A stretch of DNA of 64,000 bases from Caryophanales bacterium UBA7278 (GCA_002472275.1 DKRQ01000026.1:1-64000), one strand, 5' to 3'; positions 23,366 through 32,270 are shown, counted from the stretch's first letter. Translations and numbers: made by a program. The notes: generated by a model from the sequence alone, not told the origin.

Positions 23366-24228
23366 TAGGCCTGACCCCTTTCCTTTTTGGTGTCGCAGGT
23401 ATAAGTGAGGGGGATTTTATAGAAGTCCTCGTAGATTCTCTTCCAGCATTGGTAATTGGCCTCGGCCATCGTGCGGACGTTTTCCATTGTCTCCTTGTTG
23501 GGGTCAGGATAGATCGGTTTGTCCACGAAGACCGTCAAGTCTTGGATGGGGAAGCCATCGTCGCCGATGACGTCGCTGTCCTCAAGGCAGATGAAAATGG
23601 GAAGGACGGGCACGTTTGCCTTAACGGCAAAGGTGAAGGCCCCGTTTTTTAGTGGCTTGGGTTTACGGTAATTCCACCAAAGGGATTGCTCGGGATAGAC
23701 CAAGACGAAATTGCCTTTTTCCAGCTGATAATGCACCCCGTCCAGGAATTCCTTCATGGTGGCCATGTTGGAGGAGAGGGGCAGCGTGTTGCAGTTACGC
23801 ATCAAACGGCCATAGAAGCCGGGGAAGGAAGTGTAGTTGCCTTCCTTGATGACGCGGAAAAGCTTCCTTTTCTTGGTCTGATTGCTCTTTTCGTAGGCCA
23901 CTTGGGTGGCGAAAGAATCCATCGCGGAGAAATGGTTGCAGGTGAGGACGGCGCCCGAATTCAGGGCGTTCATGTTCTCGATTCCTTTGACGTCTTTGAT
24001 GCGGAGGATGCCCGCCGCCATGATTTTCTTCATGTATTTCCTAGCCGCGGCGAAGGCGAGTTTGGACTTAATGCGCGTGGTCCAGCTCCATTGCTTGTAG
24101 TCAACGGTTCCGGGCAGGATCATCCTGCCTTCGGGGTCTTCCTCGACGTCCTGGTCGAAAATGCCCTGACGTTCGAGTTCCTCATAGGCCTCGATGACCT
24201 CTATTCTTTCACGCGATTTCTCTTTCAT
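23365..24228 (-). CDS. PlsC-like acyltransferase 2
   Basis: A 287-residue lysophospholipid acyltransferase-like protein. The HX4D motif is NHFSAMD, and YPEQSLWW stands where the family has its EGTR-type block. A Trp-rich N-terminal segment precedes the domain and there is no clear membrane helix. The start at 24228 overlaps the upstream GT8 stop (ATGA), preferred over the in-frame ATG at 24252. It probably acylates a lysophospholipid or a glycolipid head group made by the GT8 enzymes encoded beside it; the substrate is inference. Confidence 0.85.
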   Translation of the reverse strand: MKEKSRERIEVIEAYEELERQGIFDQDVEEDPEGRMILPGTVDYKQWSWTTRIKSKLAFAAARKYMKKIMAAGILRIKDVKGIENMNALNSGAVLTCNHFSAMDSFATQVAYEKSNQTKKRKLFRVIKEGNYTSFPGFYGRLMRNCNTLPLSSNMATMKEFLDGVHYQLEKGNFVLVYPEQSLWWNYRKPKPLKNGAFTFAVKANVPVLPIFICLEDSDVIGDDGFPIQDLTVFVDKPIYPDPNKETMENVRTMAEANYQCWKRIYEDFYKIPLTYTCDTKKERGQA

Positions 24229-25052
24229 TCCCCGAGATCGTCCTTCTTCCATTGGATGTATTCTTCGTAGATATCGTCGAAAGCGTGGTATTTGAAGACG
24301 GCGTGAACCTTATCGATATGCCATTGCTTGATATTGTCGGTGTGGGGGTAAGGAAGCCAAAAGAGGCGCTTGGAGAAATGGCGCACGACGGTGTGCCTAT
24401 GGAGGAATTTCTGGTCGTTAAAGCGCTGAGGTAGGACCTTTTTCCTTTTGGCGGACCTCGCGATGGCGCTTTGATCGGCGAAGATGAGCTTCTTCTTGTT
24501 GATCCAAGCCCTGGCCTTCTCAAAGGTCTTCCTCTTACGGCATTCGTCCATGTTGAAATAGAGGACACCGGCGTTGATATAGGGGTGGAGGAAGAAATAC
24601 TTCCCGTAATGGTCCGGGGCGCCCGCGAGTTCGTAGCCTTCTAGGTTATGACCCGTCAGAAGGTGGATGTCGCGGTTGAACATGATGTCGGCGTCGAGAT
24701 AGAGCAAATTGCCCTGAATCGAATCGATTTCGTCGGCGAATAGCCTTAGCAAAGTGTAGGGCGAGCAATAGCAGCCTTCGTTGGGGGAATGGCCGAGTTG
24801 GCTCTCATACAAATCGGTGACGTCGACTTTGATGACCTTGGAGGCGGGGTTATATTTCTTGACCAAACGGTCAAGGCTGGCGATCCTTTCCTCCGAAATC
24901 GGGGTGTAGGCATCGTTAAGGCGGGTCAGGTTCATCGTGAAGACGTAAACCGTGTACTCGTCGAGGGAGGGGTCTCTTTTGAGAATCGACAAAAGCGACG
25001 TTAGGACGCCGTCATAGACCTTGTCGTTCCCACAATAGAGTAAATTGATCAT
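24225..25052 (-). CDS. Glycosyltransferase family 8 protein 2
   Basis: A 275-residue GT8 enzyme. It begins MINLLYCGNDKVYDGVL, the usual nucleotide-sugar fold start. The DxD motif is LYLDADIMF, then HPYINAGVLYFN and the terminal HAFDD region. It should move a hexose from a UDP-sugar with retention. The start at 25052 overlaps the previous stop (ATGA); the longer frame to 25112 runs inside the upstream gene and is not used. It alternates with the PlsC genes in the operon. Confidence 0.9.
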   Translation of the reverse strand: MINLLYCGNDKVYDGVLTSLLSILKRDPSLDEYTVYVFTMNLTRLNDAYTPISEERIASLDRLVKKYNPASKVIKVDVTDLYESQLGHSPNEGCYCSPYTLLRLFADEIDSIQGNLLYLDADIMFNRDIHLLTGHNLEGYELAGAPDHYGKYFFLHPYINAGVLYFNMDECRKRKTFEKARAWINKKKLIFADQSAIARSAKRKKVLPQRFNDQKFLHRHTVVRHFSKRLFWLPYPHTDNIKQWHIDKVHAVFKYHAFDDIYEEYIQWKKDDLGE

Positions 25053-25837
25053 TTGCCCTCTTTCTTTATGTAGTGGATCACCTCGATGTCGGATAAGGCG
25101 GCCCTTTCGCACATTTGATTATAGACCTCGTTGCGCAGTTCTTCGCGCGCTTCCTTCATCGAAAGGTTCGGATTGGGGAAGAAAGGCCCGTCGATATAGG
25201 TCCTGATTCTGACTTTTCCTTCCTTCTTGGTTCGATGGTAGGTGTTCACGAAACAGAAGACGGGCGAGCCATAGTGGAGCGCGTAGGAGAAGGAATCGCT
25301 AGGGAAGGGGCGGATCGAGGTGTAATAGGGCCAGATATGGGCTTCCGGATAGATGATCACGGCCTGCTGCTTCTTGAAGCGCCTTTCGAGGGCGGCGTCG
25401 AAGTTCGGCTTGGCTTTTGGATCGTTGGGTAGGGGGATGCCTCCTAATAGGGGGACGAACTTACCGATACCCGGGATGGCCGTGTTATTGGGATGGACGA
25501 TCGTATTGATATAGCGATTCGCAAAGAAGGCGGGGATGACCGCGTCGCCGATATCCTGGGTGTGGTTGCCATAGAGCAGAATCGCGTTATGGCGATAGCG
25601 CTTTAGCTTCCACTTACCCACGATTTCGTGGTGGAATTTGGCCTTCAAATAGATTTTGGCGATTGGTTTTGCTATGCAAAAGAAAAAGAAAAACCGCTTC
25701 ATCTTGCCCCAAAGGGAGGCATCGCGTATGTAGCGGTAGTCTTCCCCGATTCGGGGCGTTTCGACCTTCGTGGGCGAAAACTCGTCATGCAAAAGGTCGC
25801 TGTATTCAATAGTGTCCGGCAATTGGCTTTTGGACAT
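25049..25837 (-). CDS. PlsC-like acyltransferase 1 with altered HX4D motif
   Basis: A 262-residue acyltransferase related to the 23365-24228 protein. The block YGNHTQDIGDAVIP aligns with the HX4D site, but the aspartates are at +3 and +6 from the histidine instead of +5. YPEAHIWPYYT matches the second motif of its neighbour. An aromatic stretch KRFFFFFCIAKPIAKIYL could sit at the membrane. The start follows the GT8-1 stop by 20 nt. The altered spacing may mean another substrate or a distinct subfamily. The reaction is inferred. Confidence 0.8.
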   Translation of the reverse strand: MSKSQLPDTIEYSDLLHDEFSPTKVETPRIGEDYRYIRDASLWGKMKRFFFFFCIAKPIAKIYLKAKFHHEIVGKWKLKRYRHNAILLYGNHTQDIGDAVIPAFFANRYINTIVHPNNTAIPGIGKFVPLLGGIPLPNDPKAKPNFDAALERRFKKQQAVIIYPEAHIWPYYTSIRPFPSDSFSYALHYGSPVFCFVNTYHRTKKEGKVRIRTYIDGPFFPNPNLSMKEAREELRNEVYNQMCERAALSDIEVIHYIKKEGK

Positions 25838-25857
25838 GTCTAAATGAAATGCCTCTC

Positions 25858-26883
25858 TTAGGCATTAACGTAGCGGATGCGGGAGACGAGGTCAACCATC
25901 TCTTGGTGCTGGCTGATAAGAGGCTGAGCGGTACGTTTCTTAGAAACGAGCGCCATGAAATTGTCCTTGCGGTCGATTTCCTCTTGGCACATGGTGATGA
26001 CTTTGGCGCCGACGGCCCTCTTGCTCTCCATCTCTTCGGGGGTAATGCGGGCGAATTCGGCTTTGATCTCCATAAAGTAGGGGGAAAGGGGAGCGTATTT
26101 CCAGAAATACTCGCTGTAGAGGCAGTTGATGTCATGCCAGGGTTTCAATCCGAAGTTGTAGTGGATGATACCGAGGTCATTCGGGTTAATGCCCCAAAGC
26201 TTGAGGGACTGGCAGTTCCACCTCTTGGAGAGGGGGTAAGTCTTGTTCTTGCAGATGACGTTGAGGTAGTCCTGATCTTGGGCGACGACAAAGTTGTAGA
26301 AGCCAACGAGTTGGATGAACTGACCGAGAACGTCATGCTCCCTCCATTGTTTGCAGTTGATGACGATCATTCCGGCGTTGAAGTAGTACTCGGGACGGAC
26401 GCCAAGGACCTTTTGAACATAGGCGGAAGCGACAGGGACGGTCGCGACGACGGCATCTTGGACAGCGGCGAGGTACTTGTTGCCGATGTTGATGTCGAAG
26501 AGTTTGGCGATGTCAGCGACGATCGCGGTGTCGGAGTCGACGTAGATGGCTTTGTCGTATTGCTTGAACTTGTCAGCGATGACGAAGCGGAAATAGGTGG
26601 AAAGAGAATAGTAGTCACGAACCGGGAGTTGGTCGACGATGTGGTGGAGGTCGGCTTCGACGTTATCGAAGGCGATGGAGATGTTCTCGGTGGCCATCGC
26701 CTGGATGGTGCGCTGGTTCTCTTCGGTGATATCGGTGTGCAGGACGTGAATCTCATAATGACGGCGGGCAGATGCGTTCGCGATAAGGGAAACAAGCGCC
26801 ACGGAAAGAAATTTCACGTATTTGTTGTCGCAGCCGAAGAAGACGGCGACGGGTTGTTTTTTCGATTTGCTGTTATTTGGCAT
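25858..26883 (-). CDS. Glycosyltransferase family 8 protein 1
   Basis: The first gene of the operon encodes a 341-residue GT8 enzyme. It starts after a Lys-rich head with VAVFFGCDNKYVKFLSVAL. DxD is IYVDSDTAIVAD, followed by YFNAGMIVINCKQWRE and HYNFGLKPW. The start at 26883 has the best Shine-Dalgarno site of the region (AAAGGAGGTACGATC then ATG), so the longer frame to 27072, which crosses the promoter, is wrong. Promoter TTGACT-15-TATAAT (26994-26968) leaves a leader of nearly 80 nt. Codons are C/G-ending, which suggests strong expression. Confidence 0.92.
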   Translation of the reverse strand: MPNNSKSKKQPVAVFFGCDNKYVKFLSVALVSLIANASARRHYEIHVLHTDITEENQRTIQAMATENISIAFDNVEADLHHIVDQLPVRDYYSLSTYFRFVIADKFKQYDKAIYVDSDTAIVADIAKLFDINIGNKYLAAVQDAVVATVPVASAYVQKVLGVRPEYYFNAGMIVINCKQWREHDVLGQFIQLVGFYNFVVAQDQDYLNVICKNKTYPLSKRWNCQSLKLWGINPNDLGIIHYNFGLKPWHDINCLYSEYFWKYAPLSPYFMEIKAEFARITPEEMESKRAVGAKVITMCQEEIDRKDNFMALVSKKRTAQPLISQHQEMVDLVSRIRYVNA

Positions 26884-27250
26884 GATCGTACCTCCTTTCG
26901 AGGTGCACTCATTGTTAGATTTTTCTAGGTTGTTTGTCACTCTCTCGTTTGGAAAGTGGCCACACAAATTATATCTCGCGAAATTAGAAGTCAAAGAATT
27001 ATTCTCCAAAAAATAGAGAAACGGCATGGCATCGAATAAAAAAACGCGGTTTTTCGCGAGAATTGAAGCCAAGAAAAGTAAGGCATAAAGTGACGAAAAA
27101 TGCGCAAGTGGTTTTTAATACTATGTTTGTTTTTGGCCTTTTCGTGGCATTCGTTTTCACATTCTTGAAAAATTTTTCATAGATTTTCTTATATATTCGG
27201 TGGTGTCAAAGTGCGCGCCTGGGCATATGATTTTTGGGCGGAGGAACCCT
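26884..27250. other. Divergent intergenic region between GT8 operon and aminopeptidase
   Basis: No gene is seen. The minus-strand promoter for the GT8 operon is TTGACT (26989-26994) and TATAAT (26968-26973). A short minus-strand hairpin CGCG-N6-CGCG with a T-rich tail lies at 27036-27058 and might end a small transcript. A perfect 14-bp palindrome TGAAAAATTTTTCA lies at 27166-27179, overlapping the TTGAAA -35 of a plus-strand promoter (with TTATAT 18 nt later) for the aminopeptidase gene. Confidence 0.5.
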
Positions 27251-28513
27251 ATGAAACCGTCTGAAAGAGTCATCGCGAATCTCGCAAAGTCCCATTCCCA
27301 ATACCACGCGGTCGCCCTAATGAAGGCCGCCTTTAAGGGCAAAGGCTACCAAAAGTTGGAAGAATCCGAACCTTGGATTCTCGTCCCTGGCGGTAAGTAT
27401 TTCGTCACCCGTAACGGGACCAGCATCATCGGATTCGCCATTCCTGAATCCCCAATTCAGGGCTTCCAGATCGTTTCCACTCATAATGATTCCCCGTCCT
27501 TCAAAGTGAAGCCTTCCGCTTTCCTTCCCGGCCCCTATGGGACCAGGCTAAACGTGGAACCTTATGGCGGAATGATCATGTATTCCTGGCTCGATAGACC
27601 CCTTTCCTTCGCTGGCAGGGTTGTCGTCGAGGGCAAAAAAGGGCCTGAGGAGAAGCTTTTCGACCTCGAAGAAGACGCTTTGGTTATTCCTAGCCTGGCC
27701 ATCCATCAGAACCGCGACATCAATTCGGGTCATGCCTTCAACGCCGCGGTCGATACCATTCCCCTTATCTCCTTGGACAAAAAAGAAGGGGCCTTCAACG
27801 ACTTCCTATCCGAGAAGCTTGGGACTGGCGAAAAAGTTCTAGCCCATGACCTATTCCTATATATAAGGGAAGAACCGAGGATCGTCGGGTTGGACAAAGA
27901 TTTGCTTCTTTGTCCGCGCTTAGACGACCTATCCTCCGCCTATTCTTCTCTTGAGGCGATCCTTTCTATAGAAAAGAAAGAGGGGAAGATTCCCGTTTTT
28001 GCCTCTTTCGATAACGAAGAAGTCGGCTCCATGAGCAGGCAAGGCGCGATGAGCGATTTCCTCGTCGCCACTTTGTCGAGAATTCTTCTCGCCCTAGGAA
28101 AAGACGAGGCCCAACGTTACGAGGCCTTTGCTTCCTCAACAATCCTCTCGGTGGACAACGGCCACGCGAACCATCCCAATTTCCCCGCGGTCGCCGATCC
28201 GACCACGAGCGTGAAACTAAACGGTGGCGTCGTCATCAAATACAACGCCGGCGGACATTACACGACCGATGCGCAGACCTCTGCCTATGTCAAAATGCTC
28301 GCCGCCAAATTGAAACAGCCCATCCAAGAATTCACCAATCGCTCCGATCTGCGTGGTGGTTCCACCTTGGGTAACATTTCCAATACCCAAGTCTCCATCC
28401 CGACCGCCGATATCGGCCTGCCTCAGCTTGCGATGCATTCCTCCGTTGAGCTATGCGGAATCGAGGATATCAATAGGATGGTCGCGCTCCTAAAAGAGCA
28501 TTATCTTGGCTAA
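27251..28513 (+). CDS. M18 family aminopeptidase
   Basis: A 420-residue cytosolic zinc exopeptidase of the aspartyl aminopeptidase / aminopeptidase I family. Metal and catalytic regions are visible: VSTHNDSPSF near 80, CPRLDDLSS near 218, FASFDNEEVGS near 255 and AMHSSVELCG near 395. The start at 27251 follows a GGAGG site with good spacing; the frame extends upstream to 27200 without support. It overlaps the next frame by a few bases at most. It likely finishes peptide breakdown in a peptide-using organism, together with PepF at 50 kb. Confidence 0.94.
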   Translation: MKPSERVIANLAKSHSQYHAVALMKAAFKGKGYQKLEESEPWILVPGGKYFVTRNGTSIIGFAIPESPIQGFQIVSTHNDSPSFKVKPSAFLPGPYGTRLNVEPYGGMIMYSWLDRPLSFAGRVVVEGKKGPEEKLFDLEEDALVIPSLAIHQNRDINSGHAFNAAVDTIPLISLDKKEGAFNDFLSEKLGTGEKVLAHDLFLYIREEPRIVGLDKDLLLCPRLDDLSSAYSSLEAILSIEKKEGKIPVFASFDNEEVGSMSRQGAMSDFLVATLSRILLALGKDEAQRYEAFASSTILSVDNGHANHPNFPAVADPTTSVKLNGGVVIKYNAGGHYTTDAQTSAYVKMLAAKLKQPIQEFTNRSDLRGGSTLGNISNTQVSIPTADIGLPQLAMHSSVELCGIEDINRMVALLKEHYLG

Positions 28514-28538
28514 AAAAGAGGGATTTTGCGAAGAAATT

Positions 28539-29177
28539 ATGCAAAAACCCGCTTTGATATTCGATTTGGACGGCACCTTGTGGGATGCCACGATACCCGT
28601 CGGGGAAGCCTGGCAGGAAGTCGGTAGAAAATGGGGGAATCCCTCCTTCATTTTCACCGCGGACGACGCCAAATCGCTGATGGGCCTTACCATGACCGAC
28701 ATCGCGAAAAGGCTTTGTCCCGTTGGCTTGGACCCCAAGGACATTCCCGCTTTCTCCAAGGATTGCTTCGACTATGAAGTCCTTTATTTGACCAAACATC
28801 CTGGCCAACTTTTCCCGAAGGAATTGGAGACCCTTTTTGCCTTAAAAGAGCAGGGGTATCCGCTCTATATCGTTTCCAATTGCCAAAAAGGATATATTGA
28901 GACCTTCCTGCCTCTAGTTCCCGTTGGTTTGTTCCTTGACTACATGTGCTTTGGGGACACCGGATTAAGCAAGGATGGAACGATTCGTCAGCTAATGAAA
29001 CGAAACGGAATCGAATCCGCCATTTATGTCGGCGACACCGCGGGCGATGAGAAAGCCACTAGGGACGCCGGCCTCCCATTCGTTTTTGCCTCCTATGGAT
29101 TTGGGCAGGCGAAAGACCCCGATGTCATCGCCGCTTCTTTCGAGGAACTCCCGAAGGCTATTTCACGAATCCTTTAG
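28539..29177 (+). CDS. HAD-family phosphatase
   Basis: A 212-residue HAD hydrolase. Motif I is FDLDGTLWD (nucleophile and acid/base aspartates), motif II is IVSNCQK, and motif IV is YVGDTAGDEKA. The alpha-helical cap between motifs I and II is the type found in phosphoglycolate phosphatase and beta-phosphoglucomutase relatives. I use the ATG at 28539; an in-frame TTG at 28506 inside the previous gene is less likely. The substrate is not predictable. Confidence 0.88.
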   Translation: MQKPALIFDLDGTLWDATIPVGEAWQEVGRKWGNPSFIFTADDAKSLMGLTMTDIAKRLCPVGLDPKDIPAFSKDCFDYEVLYLTKHPGQLFPKELETLFALKEQGYPLYIVSNCQKGYIETFLPLVPVGLFLDYMCFGDTGLSKDGTIRQLMKRNGIESAIYVGDTAGDEKATRDAGLPFVFASYGFGQAKDPDVIAASFEELPKAISRIL

Positions 29178-29208
29178 TTTTTCCGTCTTTTTCGATAAAA
29201 TCGAATCT

Positions 29209-29604
29209 ATGGAAGGCGAAATCAAGTATTGCGAACCTTTAGGGGAAGGGGAATATCTCTCCGAAGCCCAAATCGAGGTAGTCCGCAACAGATTCGACAC
29301 GGACAAGCTCGAACTCACCGACCACATGGCCGTCATTTCGCTCGTGGATTCCTTCGTCAGGCAAAACGGCAGGGCAACCTCCGAGTACGAAACCCTCTTT
29401 GACTTGGTCCAGAAATCCTCTTTGATGGCCTCGCCCTCGCTTGCTTATCCCGAAAGGGTCAAGGCGAGCGCCCCGTTCCTTTTGCTGCTTTGCGTTTACG
29501 ACTATTTGATCCTCGTGGGGGTATTCAAGGAGGCCGATATCGAATCGATGAGGAAGGAAGCCCTGCGCCAGATGGGCTTGGGACCCGATATTCCCAAAGC
29601 CTAG
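29209..29604 (+). CDS. Small protein of unknown function
   Basis: This 131-residue protein is not recognised. It is acidic in the first half (GEGEYLSEAQIEVVRNRFD) and mostly helical, with a hydrophobic stretch SAPFLLLLCVYDYLILVGV near 97-115 that could be a single membrane helix or a buried core helix. TAAAAT lies 7 nt before the ATG. It sits between a HAD phosphatase and the coiled-coil operon on the same strand and may belong with the latter. Confidence 0.6.
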   Translation: MEGEIKYCEPLGEGEYLSEAQIEVVRNRFDTDKLELTDHMAVISLVDSFVRQNGRATSEYETLFDLVQKSSLMASPSLAYPERVKASAPFLLLLCVYDYLILVGVFKEADIESMRKEALRQMGLGPDIPKA

Positions 29605-29633
29605 CAAGGCTTTATCTTTCGCGCCCGCAAAGC

Positions 29634-29639
29634 TAGAAT
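29634..29639 (+). promoter_or_regulatory. -10 box of the coiled-coil operon
   Basis: TAGAAT lies 7 nt before the ATG at 29647, with TTTATC (29611-29616) as a weak -35 at 17-nt spacing. There is no Shine-Dalgarno site. Confidence 0.5.
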
Positions 29640-29646
29640 AAGCAAA

Positions 29647-29925
29647 ATGGAAAACGACTTTGGTTACCAAAAAGTGGCTCAGTTAAGCGTGGACCTCTCT
29701 AAGAGAGGAAACGCCCTAGCAAAAGCCGCCGACAGCGAGCAAGCCTCCAAAATGAAGGCTTATTTGGAATCGCAGCAAACGACCTTGGATAAGACCGAAG
29801 CGCTTTTGGCTACCTACAAAAAGAGCCTGACTAAGATCACCGAACGCGCCATGAACGCGGCCGGGGAGAAAGCGAGTAGGCGCATTTTGTCCGCCTATGA
29901 GCAATATGGCCTAAAGGAGGAGTGA
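29647..29925 (+). CDS. Small helical protein, first gene of an unknown three-gene operon
   Basis: 92 residues, with no recognised family. Almost all is amphipathic helix rich in Lys, Ala, Glu and Gln (ALAKAADSEQASKMKAYLESQ...), so a coiled coil or helical hairpin is likely. There is no signal peptide and no cysteine. The stop is followed at once by the next ATG, with GGAGGAG providing the ribosome site inside its own end. It has WXG100-like size and helicity but lacks the WXG turn. Confidence 0.6.
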   Translation: MENDFGYQKVAQLSVDLSKRGNALAKAADSEQASKMKAYLESQQTTLDKTEALLATYKKSLTKITERAMNAAGEKASRRILSAYEQYGLKEE

Positions 29926-29926
29926 G

Positions 29927-30262
29927 ATGGAGGAACAGAAAACCCTCGACCTTACCGCCCTTAAGGCCGAGCTAGACAATCAGCTCATCGAACTAAGCAA
30001 GACCGAATCCGAGAACATCCGCCTCGTGATGTCGGCCCCTTCTCTCGCCACGCAGAAATCCGCGGCGCTTCAAAACGATTTCAACAAGAAAATCGAGCAA
30101 CTTAACGCCATAGCCAAGGAAAACACCGCCACGGAAGCTAGATCCATGGCGAGGTTCTCCTATGCGCTTAGCGGCTTTAACCAAACGGCCCTCTCCTTCG
30201 AAGCCTCTTTGGCGAAGGCGGTGACCGTGACTTTAGACGAGGCCAACGACGATGGAAAGTAA
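29927..30262 (+). CDS. Small helical protein, second gene of the unknown operon
   Basis: 111 residues, unrecognised, predicted all helical. Its size and composition are similar to those of the preceding protein (ALQNDFNKKIEQLNAIAKENTATEARSM). The ribosome site is AAGGAGGAG. Its end overlaps the following gene by 11 nt, so all three genes are coupled. The two small proteins may pair as a heterodimer; that is a guess from size, helicity and coupling. Confidence 0.6.
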   Translation: MEEQKTLDLTALKAELDNQLIELSKTESENIRLVMSAPSLATQKSAALQNDFNKKIEQLNAIAKENTATEARSMARFSYALSGFNQTALSFEASLAKAVTVTLDEANDDGK

Positions 30263-32156
30263 CGAAGCACTCGCCCTAAAAGCGCAGATCGAGCAGGCGA
30301 AGAAACAGACTTCCGCCGCCAAGGAAAAGGTCGACGATAGCAAAACTAGGCTCGCTAAAGTCGCCAATGTTTCCTTATCCATCGACGAATCCTTCCCCCT
30401 CACCGAGGCGGTCCTCGTCAAAATCGTGGAGAACCAAAAGAAGATGGAGGCCTACCGCAACGAGATGGAGGCCCTCCTTAGCTCTGCGGAAGCGGTGAAC
30501 CAAGGGGTTGACGCGATCGCCAACTTCGCGGCACAGGTGGAAGCCGTTTTGCGCGGCGTCCGCCACCTGGATAAACGCGGACATTATGATGAGGCTTTCG
30601 ATTTGCTTGAAGCCATCCTCCAGCCCATCCTGGATTTCGATTACGGCATCGACCTCCCCATCAAGGAAGACGCTCATGACGTCTATCTTTGGACCAAAGC
30701 GGCCCTATTCGCCCATAAAGGCGAAGCCAACATCGAGCAAGATCTACCGCCCCTGACCCCCGAGGAAGAGAAGGAATACATCGAACTCGCCGGCTCCTTA
30801 CCTTTATCGATTCGCGGTGAGCACGCCAAAAACTACCACATCGACAAAGCCAACGGTTTCGCCTTCCTCCTTTACGCCAAGGAAGAAAGCGAGAAGCCCC
30901 ATACCAGGCAAACGTTTGAAGATCTTCTTGCCAAGATCGACCCGATTTACGCCCTCGAAGGGAAGATGTCCTCCCTCACCGAAAGCAGGGCCGACGTCCT
31001 CAAACAATGTGCCATCGAGGAATTCAACGAGCTTTCCTATCGCTCCTTTGAGGAGACGAGGGATTTCGAAGAATGCCTTTTCTATTTCCGCAATAAGGAC
31101 ATCGTCGCCCATGACGACATCGTCCACATGGCCTATCGCGAGGCCAACGACGAAAGGCAGTTCAAACTCTTCTTCCTCGAATCCGAAGCCATCAAAAACG
31201 GGGCCGAGCAATTCCGCATCGATTCCCGCGCCTTGGCCAGCGGAGAGATTGGAGAAGACGAATTCGACCTCACCGTCTTGGCTCACTATTTCGCGTTGCG
31301 CGCTTTAGATCAAACCAAGTTTCAGATCCTCCTCGCCGAATTGAAGGCCCTCTCTTTTGAAAGATTGGTGGTGGTCGTCGGCAAGGCCTATGCGTTAGGC
31401 GCCGATGAAGCGAGGAAGGCGGCTGGTCTTGATCTTCTTGTCGCCCACAAAAAGAAAAAGGGCAACATCGAGGTCATGGCGGAGCATCTTATTTGCATCG
31501 AATCCTCGCTTGCCGAGGAAGGGAAGAAGCGGATGTCCGATATCATCCGCGACCTAATGCGCTCGCCCCATTCCAAGAAGGTTTGTGACAAATCGACGAA
31601 CCCGAGTGCCCATCAATTACTATCGCAAAACCCCGCTGATTTCCCAAAACCGCTAGGAAAACCCATCAAAAATCCGAAGGTCTCTTCTTGGGATTCCCTC
31701 GATAAATTCCTCTACATCGCCTTGGCGGTTGCCACCCCGATCATCGTCGCGGTCTTCCTTTTCGTCCTGATCTTTTTCTCGAAGTTCCCAAGCCCCGGCA
31801 GACTTCTTTATCTAGCCCCGTTTGCCATCGTCTTCCTCACCGTCGACCTCGCCATCGTCTACCGTTATGGACGCGATGAGAGGAAGTCTGAAATAGTCCG
31901 CCGCGTGATCGGCTTCGACGCGTTTTGGAAAGCGGTGCTCGCGATGGCCTTCTTCCTCGCTCCTAAGGTATTGGCCCCGGTTGGCGAATTCGGCTATGCC
32001 CTCGCCGCCGCCGCGGCCATCGAGGGCCTATGGGGAATCCTCTTCTACAAAGACAGGAGCAAGGTGGCGGGATTCTTGTTCTATTTGCCGACCCTACTCA
32101 TGGAAATCGTGACCGTCATCATGATCGTCGTCGACTCGGTCAACGGTTGGATTTGA
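30252..32156 (+). CDS. Large protein with N-terminal coiled coil and C-terminal membrane domain (unknown)
   Basis: A 634-residue protein of no family I recognise. Residues 1-100 are coiled coil (LKAQIEQAKKQTSAAKEKVDDSK), related in style to its two small neighbours. Residues ~100-470 are a soluble helical, acidic domain with TPR-like spacing (HLDKRGHYDEAFDLLEAIL). Residues ~500-632 carry four or five transmembrane helices (FLYIALAVATPIIVAVFLFVLIFF, LLYLAPFAIVFLTVDLAIVY and others). The long soluble part would face the cytosol. Overlap with the preceding gene indicates a complex. It is a candidate membrane platform of an uncharacterised system. Confidence 0.6.
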   Translation: MESNEALALKAQIEQAKKQTSAAKEKVDDSKTRLAKVANVSLSIDESFPLTEAVLVKIVENQKKMEAYRNEMEALLSSAEAVNQGVDAIANFAAQVEAVLRGVRHLDKRGHYDEAFDLLEAILQPILDFDYGIDLPIKEDAHDVYLWTKAALFAHKGEANIEQDLPPLTPEEEKEYIELAGSLPLSIRGEHAKNYHIDKANGFAFLLYAKEESEKPHTRQTFEDLLAKIDPIYALEGKMSSLTESRADVLKQCAIEEFNELSYRSFEETRDFEECLFYFRNKDIVAHDDIVHMAYREANDERQFKLFFLESEAIKNGAEQFRIDSRALASGEIGEDEFDLTVLAHYFALRALDQTKFQILLAELKALSFERLVVVVGKAYALGADEARKAAGLDLLVAHKKKKGNIEVMAEHLICIESSLAEEGKKRMSDIIRDLMRSPHSKKVCDKSTNPSAHQLLSQNPADFPKPLGKPIKNPKVSSWDSLDKFLYIALAVATPIIVAVFLFVLIFFSKFPSPGRLLYLAPFAIVFLTVDLAIVYRYGRDERKSEIVRRVIGFDAFWKAVLAMAFFLAPKVLAPVGEFGYALAAAAAIEGLWGILFYKDRSKVAGFLFYLPTLLMEIVTVIMIVVDSVNGWI

Positions 32157-32270
32157 CCTCGTTTTGCACGTTTTTTTGAATAACTCAAACATAACGAGAC
32201 AACTTTCACAAAGTGCTTTCTTTATTTTCCTACGCGCGTATATTATCATTTGATAAATTAGGAGATTCCT

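Noticed and set aside
25052..27072. Longer N-termini of the GT8 proteins
   Set aside because: The extensions cross a promoter (26.9-27.0 kb) or lie within the upstream gene (25.05-25.11 kb). ATGA overlap and a strong ribosome site fix the shorter starts.
29647..30262. WXG100/ESX-like pair
   Set aside because: Two small coupled helical proteins fit by size, but no W-x-G turn and no C-terminal secretion signal are present, and no EssC-type ATPase is in the window.
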